A DNA stretch of 64,000 nt from Medicago truncatula (taxonomy: Eukaryota > Streptophyta > Magnoliopsida > Fabales > Fabaceae). The stretch's first letter is position 1, and every line of letters begins with the position of its first letter. The DNA lies in contig NC_053043.1 of assembly GCF_003473485.1 (NCBI RefSeq), forward strand, positions 20,338,001 to 20,402,000. Direction: 5' to 3'. Both the position numbers and the translations under genes were made by a program. The notes beneath the pieces are model-generated. The model was given only the letters and a program-made list of their open reading frames with translations. It searched no databases and was not told the origin of the DNA. Positions 23,601 through 34,230 of the stretch are shown in pieces.

Positions 23601-23930
23601 TTCCAAGGTTTGACCATTGAAGGTGCAGAGTCAAAGGAAGCTGGGGCTGCTATGGCTTCATTGAAGGATGCTCAGAGAGCCATCCAAGAAGGTCAGACCG
23701 CCGGTTGGGGCAAGGTGATACAGCTCTGTGAGAACAAGCGTAAAGAAGGTCTCGGGTTCTCCCCGTCATCAAGGGTTTCCTCGGGAGTCTTCCACAGTGC
23801 AGGGTTTGTTAATGCTATCTCTGAAGAAGCCACTGGATCTGGTCTCAGGCCTGCATTTGTTACACCAGGAGGCATTACGACAAATTGGGATGCCATTGAC
23901 ATTCCTTCAATCATGCATGTTTCTGAGTAA
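20679..23930 (+). CDS. Ogre gag-protease (exon 1 of gag-pro-pol)
   Basis: The frame is open from 20601; the first ATG is 20679, giving about 1083 residues. A coiled coil follows the start (ENAQLRTELASLKEELAKAN). The capsid-type Retrotrans_gag region lies at about residues 215-330 (LMEDAAEWYTSL, FREYAQRWRGAAARI). Then comes a Pro/Gln-rich linker and a knuckle-like CDFHQGALGHDVEGC near residue 494. The aspartic protease has its active site VLVDTGSSLNVMP near residue 846. The frame ends in TAA at 23928-23930. That stop is expected to be spliced out, because GT of a donor overlaps it (23927-23928). A GTG at 20604, 25 codons upstream in frame, starts a basic segment (RAQRVYEPDRIDRTREYRRK) that may once have been translated. 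Confidence 0.93.
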   Translation: MEEENAQLRTELASLKEELAKANDVMTALLAAQEQSATAIPTTTAAPVTTSVLPTTSADNRFTMPAGFPYGLPPFFTPVATASTSGTANNVLIPATNAASIIATLPQTTAAVTEPLVHTLPQGININTQHRSIPVTKTMEEMMEELAKELRHEIQANRGNADSVKTQDLCLVSKVDVPKKFKIPDFDRYNGLTCPQNHIIKYVRKMGNYKDNDSLMIHCFQDSLMEDAAEWYTSLSKNDIHTFDELATAFKSHYGFNTRLRPNREFLRSLSQKKEESFREYAQRWRGAAARITPALDEEEMTQTFLKTLKKDYVERMIIAAPNNFSEMVTMGTRLEEAVRDGIIVFEKAESSVSASKRYGNGHHKKKETEVGMVSAGAGQSMATVAPINAAQMPPSYPYMPYSQHPFFPPFYHQYPLPPGQPQVPVNAIAQQMKQQMPVQQQQQSQQARPTFPPIPMLYAELLPTLLQRGHCTTRQGKPPPDPLPPRFRSDLKCDFHQGALGHDVEGCYALKYIVKKLIDQGKLTFENNVPHVLDNPLPNHAAVNMIEVCEEAPRLDVRNVATPLVPLHIKLCKASLFNHDHAKCLGCLRDPLGCYTVQEDIQSLMNDNLLTVSDVCVIVPVFHDPPVKSTPLKKNAEPLVIRLPGPIPYVSDKAVPYKYNATMIENGVEVPLASFATVSNIAEGTSAALRSGKVRPPLFQKKVATPTIPPVEEATPTVVSPIATDVNQPGKSIEDSNLDEILRIIKRSDYKIVDQLLQTPSKISVLSLLLSSEAHRNTLLKVLEQAYVDHEVTVDRFGGIVGNITACNNLWFSEEELPEVGKSHNLALHISVNCKSDMISNVLVDTGSSLNVMPKTTLDQLSYRGTPLRRSTFLVKAFDGSRKNVLGEIDLPITIGPENFLVTFQVMDINASYSCLLGRPWIHDAGAVTSTLHQKLKFMKNGKLVTIHGEEAYLVSQLSSFSCIEAGSAEGTAFQGLTIEGAESKEAGAAMASLKDAQRAIQEGQTAGWGKVIQLCENKRKEGLGFSPSSRVSSGVFHSAGFVNAISEEATGSGLRPAFVTPGGITTNWDAIDIPSIMHVSE

Positions 23931-24210
23931 TGTGTCTTGTTGCTTTAATGCTTTGTTTTCAAAATAACAATCCTCTCGCTCTGCCCAAAGCGAGAGTGAT
24001 ATTTTCTGTAAGGGCATATTTGTTTCGGCATTGCCGTTGATTAATAAAATTTTGTCGTTTCTTCCACGACTACTTTTTTTTTAGTGCTTTTTCCCTTGGA
24101 AACAATGGTAATGCCAGAAAAAACCAAAACGTCTGTATTTTCTTATTAATTTCAAAAATCTGCATGAAAAAAAAAAACTCTTTCTAAAATCATCCAATCA
24201 TTATATGCAG
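23927..24210 (+). other. Ogre pro-pol intron (284 bp)
   Basis: The donor is TCTGA|GTAATG and the acceptor is TATATGCAG|GTTGAACC. Joining GA with G restores a Glu codon and reads MHVSE then LNHNKP, keeping gag-pro and pol in one frame. The retained intron gives the gag-pro stop. Introns at this point are an established Ogre feature; the exact borders here are my reading. Confidence 0.85.
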
Positions 24211-27200
24211 GTTGAACCATAATAAACCCGTTGAACACAGTAATCCTACGGTTCCTCCAAATTTTGATTTCCCTGTGTATGAAGCTGAAGATGAGGAAGG
24301 TGATGACGTACCATATGAGATTACTCGGTTACTTGAGCAAGAAAAGAAAGCCATTCAGCCTCACCAGGAAGAGATTGAGCTTATCAACATAGGTACCGAG
24401 GAAAACAAGCGAGAAATCAAGATTGGTGCTACTCTAGAGGAAGGGGTTAAACAGAAGATCATCCAACTCCTCCGGGAATATCCGGATATTTTTGCATGGT
24501 CCTATGAAGATATGCCAGGTCTAGACCCTATGATCGTGGAGCATCGGATCCCTACCAAGCCTGAATGTCCTCCCGTCAGGCAGAAATTGAGAAGGACTCA
24601 TCCTGATATGGCTCTCAAGATCAAGAATGAAGTTCAAAAGCAGATTGATGCGGGTTTCCTCATGACAGTTGAGTATCCCGAATGGGTTGCCAATATTGTG
24701 CCTGTGCCAAAGAAGGATGGTAAAGTTCGGATGTGTGTTGACTTCAGAGACCTGAACAAAGCCAGCCCAAAAGACAACTTTCCATTACCTCATATTGATG
24801 TGCTTGTTGATAATACTGCCCAATCTAAGGTGTTCTCCTTCATGGACGGTTTTTCCGGTTATAATCAGATCAAGATGTCTCCTGAAGATAGAGAAAAGAC
24901 ATCTTTTATCACTCCATGGGGTACTTTCTGCTACAAAGTGATGCCGTTCGGCCTAATCAATGCTGGTGCTACCTATCAAAGGGGAATGACTACTCTGTTT
25001 CATGACATGATTCACAAAGAAGTTGAGGTATATGTGGATGACATGATTGTGAAGTCAGCAGATGAGGAGCAGCATGTTGAATATTTAACAAAGATGTTTG
25101 AAAGGTTGAGAAAATACAAGCTGCGATTGAATCCCAACAAATGTACATTCGGTGTCAGGTCCGGAAAGTTATTAGGCTTCATTGTCAGCCAAAAGGGCAT
25201 TGAAGTCGATCCTGATAAAGTCCGGGCCATCCGAGAAATGCCAGCTCCACAGACAGAGAAGCAAGTCAGAGGTTTCTTGGGACGTTTGAATTACATCTCC
25301 CGATTCATATCTCATATGACTGCAACCTGCGGGCCGATCTTCAAGCTACTCAGGAAGAATCAGCCTGTTGTATGGAATGATGAATGCCAAGAAGCTTTTG
25401 ATAGCATCAAGAATTACTTGTTGGAACCACCTATCCTTGTCCCACCCGTGGAAGGAAGGCCTTTGATCATGTATTTGGCAGTATTTGATGAATCCATGGG
25501 ATGTGTACTTGGTCAACAAGATGAAACTGGAAAGAAAGAGCATGCTATTTACTATCTAAGCAAGAAGTTCACCGATTGTGAAACTCGGTACACAATGCTT
25601 GAGAAGACTTGTTGTGCTTTGGCCTGGGCCGCTAAACGCCTGCGTCATTATTTGGTGAATCATACAACTTGGTTGATATCCAGAATGGATCCGATCAAGT
25701 ATATCTTTGAGAAAGCTGCTGTTACTGGAAAGATTGCACGCTGGCAGATGCTTTTGTCTGAATATGATATTGTGTTCAAAACTCAAAAGGCAATCAAAGG
25801 TAGCATTCTCGCCGATCACCTTGCTTATCAACCTCTTGATGACTATCAACCAATTGAATTCGACTTCCCTGATGAAGAGATCATGTATTTGAAATCCAAA
25901 GACTGCGAAGAACCGTTGATTAATGAAGGTCCAGATCCCAATAGCAAGTGGGGTTTAGTCTTTGATGGTGCTGTCAATGCTTATGGTAAGGGAATTGGGG
26001 CAGTCATTGTATCCCCGCAGGGGCATCACATTCCTTTTACCGCCAGAATCTTGTTCGAATGTACCAACAATATGGCTGAGTATGAAGCATGTATCTTTGG
26101 GATCGAGGAAGCAATTGACATGAGAATCAAACACCTCGACATCTATGGAGATTCTGCGCTCGTCATCAATCAGATAAAGGGTGAATGGGAGACCCACCAT
26201 GCTAATTTGATTCCTTATCGTGATTATGCGAGACGTTTGCTGACATATTTTACAAAGGTTGAGCTGCACCATATTCCTCGTGATGAGAACCAAATGGCTG
26301 ATGCTCTTGCTACTCTATCCTCCATGTTTCGAGTAAACCATTGGAATGATGTGCCAATAATTAAAGTGCAACGCCTTGAAAGACCTTCGCATGTGTTTGC
26401 TATTGGGGATGTGATCGATCAGGCTGGTGAAAATGTGGTTGGCTATAGACCCTGGTACTACGACATCAAACAGTTCTTGCTAAGCCGTGAGTATCCGCCG
26501 GGTGCTTCCAAACAAGACAAGAAGACCTTGAGAAGATTGGCCGGCAGATTCCTGTTAGATGGAGATATTCTGTACAAGAGAAACTATGACATGGTATTGT
26601 TAAGATGTGTTGATGAACACGAAGCAGAGCAGTTAATGCATGATGTACATGACGGTACCTTCGGGACCCATGCTACAGGGCATACTATGTCAAGGAAGTT
26701 GTTACGAGCAGGTTACTACTGGATGGCCATGGAGCATGATTGCTACCAGTACGCCAGAAAATGCCACAAATGTCAAATCTATGCTGATAAGATTCATGTG
26801 CCTCCGCACGCTCTCAATGTTATGTCATCCCCATGGCCGTTCTCAATGTGGGGCATCGACATGATTGGAAGAATTGAACCGAAGGCTTCAAATGGTCATC
26901 GTTTCATCTTAGTGGCAATTGACTACTTCACCAAGTGGGTTGAAGCAGCATCTTATACCAATGTGACCAAGCAAGTGGTAGCTAAGTTCATCAAGAACAA
27001 CATCATCTGTCGATATGGTGTTCCCAGCAAGATTATTACCGACAATGGTACCAACCTGAACAACAATGTGGTGCAAGCTCTTTGTGAAGAATTCAAAATT
27101 GAGCATCATAACTCTTCTCCCTACAGACCTCAGATGAATGGTGTAGTTGAGGCCGCCAACAAGAATATCAAGAGAATTGTCCAGAAGATGGTAACCACTT

Positions 27201-27700
27201 ACAAGGACTGGCATGAGATGTTACCCTATGCTCTGCATGGTTACCGTACTACAGTGCGCAGTTCAACCGGGGCAACCCCTTTCTCTCTTGTATATGGTAT
27301 GGAAGCAGTTCTTCCTTTGGAAGTGGAGATCCCATCCCTCCGTGTGATCATGGAAGCAAAGTTATCTGAGGCTGAATGGTGCCAAAGCCGGTATGATCAG
27401 TTGAATTTGATTGAGGAAAAACGTATGGATGCCATGGCTCGCGGACAGTCATATCAAGCAAGAATGAAGACTGCTTTTGACAAGAAAGTCCATCCTCGAG
27501 AATTCAAGGTAGGGGAACTTGTATTGAAAAGGAGGATAAGCCAGCAACCCGACCCAAGGGGCAAGTGGACGCCTAACTATGAAGGTCCTTATGTTGTCAA
27601 GAAGGCCTTCTCCGGTGGTGCTTTAATCCTTACACGCATGGATGGTGTAGAACTTCCAAATCCAGTGAATGCCGATATAGTCAAGAAATACTTTGCCTAG
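24211..27700 (+). CDS. Ogre pol: reverse transcriptase, two RNase H, integrase
   Basis: This is an open frame of 1162 codons after the intron acceptor, starting LNHNKPVEH, with no ATG needed. RT: MCVDFRDLNKA and the catalytic YVDD at residues 274-277. A Ty3-type RNase H (residues about 410-530) looks degenerate. A second, archaeal-like RNase H follows, with acidic residues D585 (VFDGAVNAYG), E623 (NNMAEYEA) and D647 (IYGDSALV); this dual arrangement is a Tat-lineage trait. Integrase: zinc-binding HDVHDGTFGTH...CHKCQ, then D883 (MWGIDMIG), D944 (ITDNGTN) and E980 (NGVVEAANK), a DD35E core. The frame ends VNADIVKKYFA. There are no stops or frameshifts, so the element may be autonomous. Confidence 0.96.
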
Positions 27701-27722
27701 AAATGTGAAAAGAACAGCGTGG

Positions 27723-28610
27723 TAGGTCGAAAACCCGAAAGGGCGGCCTAGGCAAAAATGCGCTTCCCGGTGGATCGAAAACCCGAAAGGGCGGTCCAGG
27801 CAAAAATAAGGGACAAAAAAAAACAAATATGAAAAGCTCGCTGAGATTGTACGCAACTCAAGCAAGAATGAGCGTCTCGATGAGCCAAAAACCCGGAAGG
27901 GCGGTTCATGCAAAAATGAGATTGAAACAAAAGGCAAGTAACTATATCTGGCCAACCACCGTTCCCCTTGAGGCATCTGCAGCTGTTAATGACCATCTTC
28001 ATCTGAAGCTTCTGTACTTGTGAATTCAAAGTTTTTGGGAAATGTAATGATTGCTGTGTTCAATGTACCACCAACCAATAAAATTACCATTTTCCAAGCT
28101 TTGTGAATCCGTGGAGTCACGCCTTTGGCTGACCACCACTCTTATACATCAATTTGAGCTTGCGCTTTTGTTTAAAACTCTACTTTTCTTCTACTTTCAA
28201 AGCTATATACAAATCATTTTCCTTCTATTTTGATAATGACAATGCCTGAAACAAACATTTTTGAAAATCGAAAACTTTTTGTCTATTTTGAAAAGCAAAC
28301 CTGAGCAACAGGGTACATTCAAATGAACATGCATGAGCGAGAGTATGTCGATGTCTATTTCAATATATGTTAAAAGCAGGTTCTCCTCCAAGATAATCTG
28401 TGGTCAATGGCAAGAATGAAAAAACAGAATGAAAATGCATGAAATTGAATGAGCTCGCTAAGTTGAAAACCCGGAAGGGCGGCTTAGGCAAAAATGAGCA
28501 CCCCGCTGGATTGACAACCCGAAAGGGCAGTTCAGGCAAAAATGGGGCATTGAAAAGAATCTATTTCCCCGGTGGATCGAAAACTCGAAAGGGCGATCCA
28601 GGCAAAAATG
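27723..28610 (+). repeat. Array of seven hairpin units in the Ogre 3' UTR
   Basis: Six units have a 7-8 bp stem, a short A-rich bulge, CCC, a GAAA or GGAA loop, GGG, then the second arm, followed by GCAAAAAT. Arms: TAGGTCG/CGGCCTA (27723), TGGATCG/CGGTCCA (27771), ATGAGCC/GGTTCAT (27880), CTAAGTTG/CGGCTTAG (28458), CTGGATTG/CAGTTCAG (28506), TGGATCG/CGATCCA (28573). The arms differ between units yet remain paired, with G-U wobbles. A seventh unit at 27842-27860 has lost the apical stem but still folds (TGAGATTG, loop TACG, CAACTCA). Pairing favours plus-strand RNA. Confidence 0.85.
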
Positions 28611-28613
28611 GGA

Positions 28614-29195
28614 TGCAAAAAATGATGAATGAGAATTGAGAAAATAACATGCAAAAAGCATTGACCACAGATGCGATGTTTACAACTTACCCAGTACTGA
28701 AATGCCCAGCACAACGGCGTTTTCCCCAGTGGAGCCTCTCAAGATTCTATCCCCAGCAAGTTGTTTAGCTACCTGCCCTCAGCCGTGGTTCCGATACGTC
28801 TCCCAACGACGTCATCTCCAAAGAGGATTTCCAAGAATGTGTAATATAGCACGAGCCACTACGTGCCCAATACTCTGATGTCTTGTCTTCCCTGTGAAGT
28901 CGTGCCTACAAAATGCCAACAGTCATGCATTACAAGCATTCATACATGCATAATCATGCATATTACGTACCCATGCATATTAATGAATCTGTTATATCAT
29001 CCATGCATATTGCATTTCCAATGTCAACGTCAGTCTCAATTCAATACTCATGTCAGGTTCTCTGTCAAAACCTTGTGAGCCAGTAATATTAGTCAATTTC
29101 TACCTTTCAATTCAAGTCGACGTCAAGTCAACCTCAATCTATATTTTGTCAAACAAACTAATCCCCAGTGAATATGTTTCTGTTCAGTCGAGTGG
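28614..29195 (+). other. Ogre 3' UTR between the two hairpin arrays
   Basis: No gene is seen. ATGCAT-rich sequence near 28920-29010 (repeated CATGCATATT) is the only local structure noticed. Confidence 0.5.
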
Positions 29196-29830
29196 CTAGT
29201 TCAAGTCCAAGAATAGCTTGTACCTATCAATTTGCTTATGTTATCGGTCGAGTGCCCAGCTCAATCCAAGAGCAGCTCGTACCTGTCAATATGTTTCCGT
29301 TTGGTCAAGTGACTAGCTCAATCCAAGAGCAGCTTGTACCTGTCTATCTCTTTCTGTCCGGTGGAGTAACCAGTTCGCATCCAAGAACAAGCTCGCACCT
29401 GTCTATTTGCCTTGCTTTCAGTCGAGTAACCAGTTCGAATCCGTAAGAACAACTCGTACCTGCCAATTTTACATGTTTTCAGTCGAGTCACCAGTTCGAA
29501 TCCGTAAGAACAACTCGTACTTGCCAATTTTCTTTTTTTCCCAGTCGGGTCACCAGTTCGAATCCGTAAGAACAACTCGTACCTGCCAATTTTACATGTT
29601 TTCAGTCGAGTCACCAGTTCGAATCCGTAAGAACAACTCGTACTTGCCAATTTTCTTTTTTTCCCAGTCGGGTCACCAGTTCGAATCCATAAGAACAACT
29701 CATGTTTGTCCAGTAACCTCTATCCCCTGTGAAGTGACCAGTTCGAATCCATAAGAACAACTCGCAGTTGTCTGTTTGTTTCATTCCCGGTCAAGTGGCT
29801 AGTTCGAATCCAAGAACAGCTTGTACCTGT
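29196..29830 (+). repeat. Second tandem array, 61-62 bp unit, Ogre 3' UTR
   Basis: About ten units contain CAGTTCGAATCCGTAAGAAC or variants, then AACTCGTACCTG. Unit starts at 29430, 29491, 29553, 29614, 29676 and 29738 give spacings of 61-62, and alternate units are most alike, so a 123 bp dimer has been amplified. Inner stems are GTTC/GAAC in most units but GCTC/GAGC at 29259 and 29316, again a paired change. The loop AATCC(GT)AA is constant. Confidence 0.85.
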
Positions 29831-30095
29831 CCAACTTGTTTCTAGTTTCCCGTTACTCTGCTATTCACTATCTTTGTCAATGTCTACCAATCCCGCAATG
29901 GATACGACATATTTTGTTAATTCCAATCTCCATGAGGTCTTGCATTCATAATCCAAATGATGCATAGCATGCATATTATTTGAAAATGGGTAGGCGTATT
30001 TTTACGTCCAAACACAGTGCAAATGCTAATATTTAAGTATCTTCGTCCTGTCAAGCCAAAGACTCCGTCTCTTGACTCTCCAGACAAAGAAACTT

Positions 30096-30108
30096 AAATA
30101 GGGGCAGC
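30096..30108 (+). other. Ogre polypurine tract
   Basis: AAATAGGGGCAGC lies immediately before the 3' LTR, in the position and style usual for Ogre plus-strand priming. Confidence 0.85.
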
Positions 30109-33100
30109 TGTTATACCCTGTTTTTGGACCTAAAAATACTGGGCCCAATTTCATCTCAAACTTTGTCAATTATCAAGTTTCAACTGTACAATTCATTTTG
30201 TCTCTACCTCGCAGTATTTTCAATCACAATTTTACCTATGTTTTTCTTGCATAAAACCTTTCAAAATGTCTTTACTTGTCTTGTAAGTCATTCAAAAGTG
30301 TCTCTGAATCATTACATTGCTTTTCTACAGTTTATTTCAAAATTTGCAAAAAGTCATGCAGAAGGGTATTTTGGTCATTTCCTGCAGTGGGACCCATTTT
30401 CATCCTTGTGACTGTCTCTGAGTCTTTTCAAATTCATTTTTAACATTTCATCAGTAAACCCTGTTTAAATTCATTTCAAACTTGCGTCCGAGTCAGTGTC
30501 AAGTCTGTTTGAGTCAGTTTAGGTCATTTTTAGCCCTAGGGGCATTTTGGTCATTTCACACAAAAATTTGGCATAGAGAGGTTACTTTGAAGTACCTCAT
30601 TTAAGCCATTGGTTCGTTTTAGTCCGTTTTGTCAATTTTATTTTTGTTTCGCTTTACGTTTGGTCAGATTACCAATTTTATCCCAATTTTATTTTTTTTT
30701 ATTATTATTTTATTTTTTGCATTTTGGTCCCCAAAGAAGTCCAAATTTGCTTTTTAATCCAGAACTTTTTTTATTTCGCATTTCAGTCCTTTTGGTCATT
30801 TGCAGTTTAGTCCTTGAGTTTTTGTTTTTGCAGAAAAGTCCAATGCCACATGGCAGCTCCTCATTGGTCCAAAACTACACATGGCAGTCTATAAATAGCT
30901 TTATTCTGCACAGATCCAGGGGGGTGACACATCACAAACAGATTTTTTCTTCTCTCTCTATTCAGTTACAAATCAAAACAGAAAATCATCAAGAACACAC
31001 ACATAAACCCTAACCGAAAATCATCACAGATTCATCAAATTCATCCCTTTTTTTGGTGATTCTCAGAGATTCTTTGCGAATCTTCATCATCGAATCGCCT
31101 CTGCTCCACAATTCAAGTGCGAATCCGCCACCGGAAGCGGCGAATTCAAGCACGATCACAGAGAGAGGGGAAGAAGAAAAATCAACAAAGCAACAAATTC
31201 GTACCAAAATCCAGCAACAAATTCGTACCAAAAAGCAACAAATCCGTACCAAAAAGCCACAAAACCGAATCCGAACCAAATCCGTACCAAGAATCACAAA
31301 AATCCACAAATCCGCGCCAAGAACATCACCAAACAACAAGCACAAATTCGGTCAAAGAGCCACGTGAAAGAGAAGAGAAGGAAGGAAGGAATATTCCGGA
31401 TTCGGAAGAAAGCAAAGCTCTCTCCCTTGCTCTACAACACACCACAAATAGGTAACAATTCCTCTTCCTCTTTCTTCCTCTTTAAAATTCAAATTTCCGA
31501 ATCTTTGAAGTTAGATCTACTCCGATTGGGACTTTTTCTCAAAAAACTAAGTTTGGATTCATGAATAGCACGAAAAAGGATATCTAAAAATGTAAAAATT
31601 TTCAAAATCGGAGGAGTTTGCTCAACTCCGGCGGCGGCGCCGCCACCCTTGGGTGGCCGGCCACCACGCCGGAGGAACAAACTCCGCCGGAGAAGATGAA
31701 GATCATCTCCTGTTTTTCCAGAATCCGGCGCGGTGAGGAAGAGAGAAGTGAGAGCTTCTCTCACTAGAATGAGAGAAGAGAGAGAAGGAGAAGAAGAATT
31801 ATAAAAAAAACCGGTTTCCCCCCCTTATAAAGCCAGTGAACCGGACCGGTTCAGGACCGGTCCAACCCCCCTTGGTTCCTGGCCGTTTGATCTAGGGTTT
31901 CAGGACCCTGGATCAATCGTGTGGTTCCTGTGCAATCTGAGTTTTGGTGTTGGGCTTTGGGTTTGGGCTTAATGTTCTGCACATTTCTTGCTTTTTTCTT
32001 GCTGTTCACACCCCTATTTTTTGCTACCTGCACCTATGTCTTGATTAAAATTGTGGTAAAATTCCTAGAAAAATTCATACATGTTTCTTGATATTTTCTT
32101 AGTGTTTTTATGACATTTTTGCACATTAAGGATCTATGAAATTTTGGTATAATTAATTCATAGCATTTTAATTCTCTTTGAATTATTTGTTATGGATTCT
32201 TCTTCACACATTTGTCCTTGATGTGAGAATATGTAATAAAAGCTACTTGATGTGTTAATATGAGAGATTTGTGCCTATAATTTCATGTTGATTTGCTGTT
32301 TTGATTTGGTTCATAAGTTCTTAATTTTATGAACAGTATATGCATATTTTGAAAGATATAAAATGCCAAGTTTATTTTAGAAAATATGGCATGAAACCAT
32401 GCTTGCATGCTTCCAATAATTCCATGCTATAACTTGAGATAAAGAAAACGCTTTCAAAATTTGTTAAAGCATGAGAATTAGAGGCCAAGAATGCTTTAGG
32501 TTTCATACCTAAGTTTTTAGGGTTTAATGTCATTTTGTTAACTTTTTGTGCCATCTTGCATGCTTTTATTTCTTAGTACTTGTTATGTTTTTTCTTTTCA
32601 CTAACTATTTCATCTCATGTGACATACATTTCGTAGCATTCCACCACCTCCTTCACTTTCTTTAGCTTAGCATTTATTTTTTGCAAGTTTTAATTCATTT
32701 GGCAATGTAATTTGTTATCATTGGTTTGTAGCTTGGCAAAGGGGCCATAGAATGTATTTAGGTAATTTTTGTAATATGGACTATGGACACTATGACGCAC
32801 CGACACGCACACACTCACCTTAGATGTATGCATAGGATTGTATGGTTAAATAAGCGTTTAGGTTTTAAACACTTAGAGAAAATCCTTTTTTTAAAAGAAA
32901 AAACAATTGAACTTCACTTCAAAAATTTTCATAATAAATATGAAGTCAACACTTCATTTTTTCCTTTCTTTTTTCTTAAGAAAAATTCAATTCATCTTAA
33001 TCATTTAGACTTTCTTTTCAATCACTAATCAAACCTCACCTTTTGCTAAATCTAATGCCCTTGAGGCCTCTCATCTCTATTCTTCAAAATCTCTTTTCAA

Positions 33101-33498
33101 ACTTAAAATCAACCAATAAAAACAAAAACCATCTTTGAGCAAGAACTACGCCGGTTTTGATCCCGTAAAACGGTACGTAGGCAATGAGTCAAAACTCATC
33201 CAAGCCGAAATAAAAATCAAATTCTACTTCTTCTCGCCCCCATTCTTAACTAATCACATTTTCCTTTTTTACAAATAAGCAATAAAACTAAAGCGTAGAA
33301 ATAAACTTAGGAGAGCGGTTCTTATGGAATACCATAATCGCTCCGGGTGCCTAACACCTTCCCGTAGCGAAAACGACCCCCGAATTCGGAAACTCAAGGG
33401 TTTTTCTCCTTTTACCCTTCCCAAGAAAAAAGAGAGATATCAACGGTCGAAAGGTACAAGTCCAATTAATGGCTTGGCACCCAAAAACCATGATAACA
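30109..33498 (+). mobile_element. Ogre 3' LTR
   Basis: This is collinear with the 5' LTR at an offset of 15238 throughout, with four substitutions and no indels seen. It contains the second TATA box (30890-30897) and leader hairpin (31626-31674). It is followed by the ATTAT duplication and then Athila sequence. Confidence 0.96.
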
Positions 33499-33503
33499 AT
33501 TAT

Positions 33504-33822
33504 AGATGTTATTTTATATGGATACGGGAAGAAAAAATAAAAAATAAATTTTTTTTTTCTGATGGGTTGGCACGGCCGTGCCACCACAGGCACGGGCCGT
33601 GCCAACTTTCTGGAAAAAGAGGGAAGATTTTTTTTTTTTTTTTTGGGTGTGTTTCTGGTCAATGGCTTCAAATCTTTTTCACTTTTTCGCATCATATTTG
33701 GACGAATACCTACAAAACAAATTAAAACAACAAAACAAACAAAATAAAAGCAATAAAACTCATGGGTTGCCTCCCACGAAGCTCTCTTTTAGAGTCATTA
33801 GCTTGACGATTAGAAGGTTTCT
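33504..33822 (-). mobile_element. Athila derivative, region where pol has been lost
   Basis: On the minus strand the protease fragment passes straight into GTCAAGCTAATGACTCTAAA and a GGGAGGCAACCCA block. In complete Athila elements this block lies after the integrase, so reverse transcriptase, RNase H and integrase are deleted here. The stretch also carries GGCACGGCCGTGCC with GGCACGGGCCGTGCC at 33568-33603 and a long T tract. Confidence 0.75.
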
Positions 33823-34230
33823 CTACCCAATACCCAATCTTTCCCAAAGGGATAGTGGCATCAACCTGAGATTCTCTCCCAAATCACACATAGCTTTTTC
33901 AATGGTTTCACTCTCAATCACACAAGGGGTGGAAAAACTCTCAATCACTATGAAGTTAGGCTTAGCAAGCCTTTGTGGGACATGGATTTTGAGTTTATAA
34001 GGTGGTGAAACTATTGGCTTATCACTCTCTCCTATGACTTTCTCACCTTGTTGCTTTTCACTCTCTATCTCACCCTCAATTGTCTTAGTTTTCATAATGG
34101 TGTCCTCTAACTGCTTACCGTCCCTAAGTTGAATAGCATTTATAAGGCCTTTGGGGTTGGCTTTAGTTTGACTTGGAAAGACTTCGGGGGTTTGAGAGGA
34201 AGTAGCTACTTTTTGGGCTACTTGAGAGAT
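33823..34230 (-). pseudogene. Athila aspartic protease fragment
   Basis: In frame with gag after a stop at 34231-34233, the translation reads ISQVAQKVATSSQ, PKGLINAIQLRDGKQLE, HVPQRLAK and the protease core AMCDLGENLRLMPLSLWERLGIG region, then a stop. The DLG triad replaces the usual DTG or DSG, as in many Athila proteases. The rest of the protease and all of pol are missing. Confidence 0.8.

Larger units (their letters stand above)
14866..33503 (+). mobile_element. Full-length Ogre-type (Ty3/Tat) retrotransposon, TSD ATTAT
   Basis: The element is 14871-33498 (18,628 bp). LTRs are 14871-18260 and 30109-33498 (3390 bp each), TGTTATACCC to ATGATAACA. Perfect 5 bp duplications ATTAT lie at 14866-14870 and 33499-33503. 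Order: 5' LTR, PBS, ORF1, gag-pro, intron, RT-RNase H-RNase H-integrase, repeat-rich 3' untranslated region, PPT, 3' LTR. The extra ORF before gag, the pro-pol intron and two RNase H domains define the Ogre/Tat lineage. I found four LTR mismatches (15221, 15453, 16956, 17098 and partners at +15238) and no indels. At an assumed 1.3e-8 per site per year that is tens of thousands of years. It sits inside the Athila derivative. Confidence 0.97.

Noticed and set aside
28920..29010. CATGCATATT repeats that might look like a CRISPR or satellite array
   Set aside because: There are no regular spacers and few copies; CRISPR is not expected in plant DNA.
29318..29754. Overlapping 115-126 codon repeat proteins on both strands
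   Set aside because: They are produced by the 61-62 bp DNA repeat reading through; the signal is in nucleotide pairing, not in the peptides.
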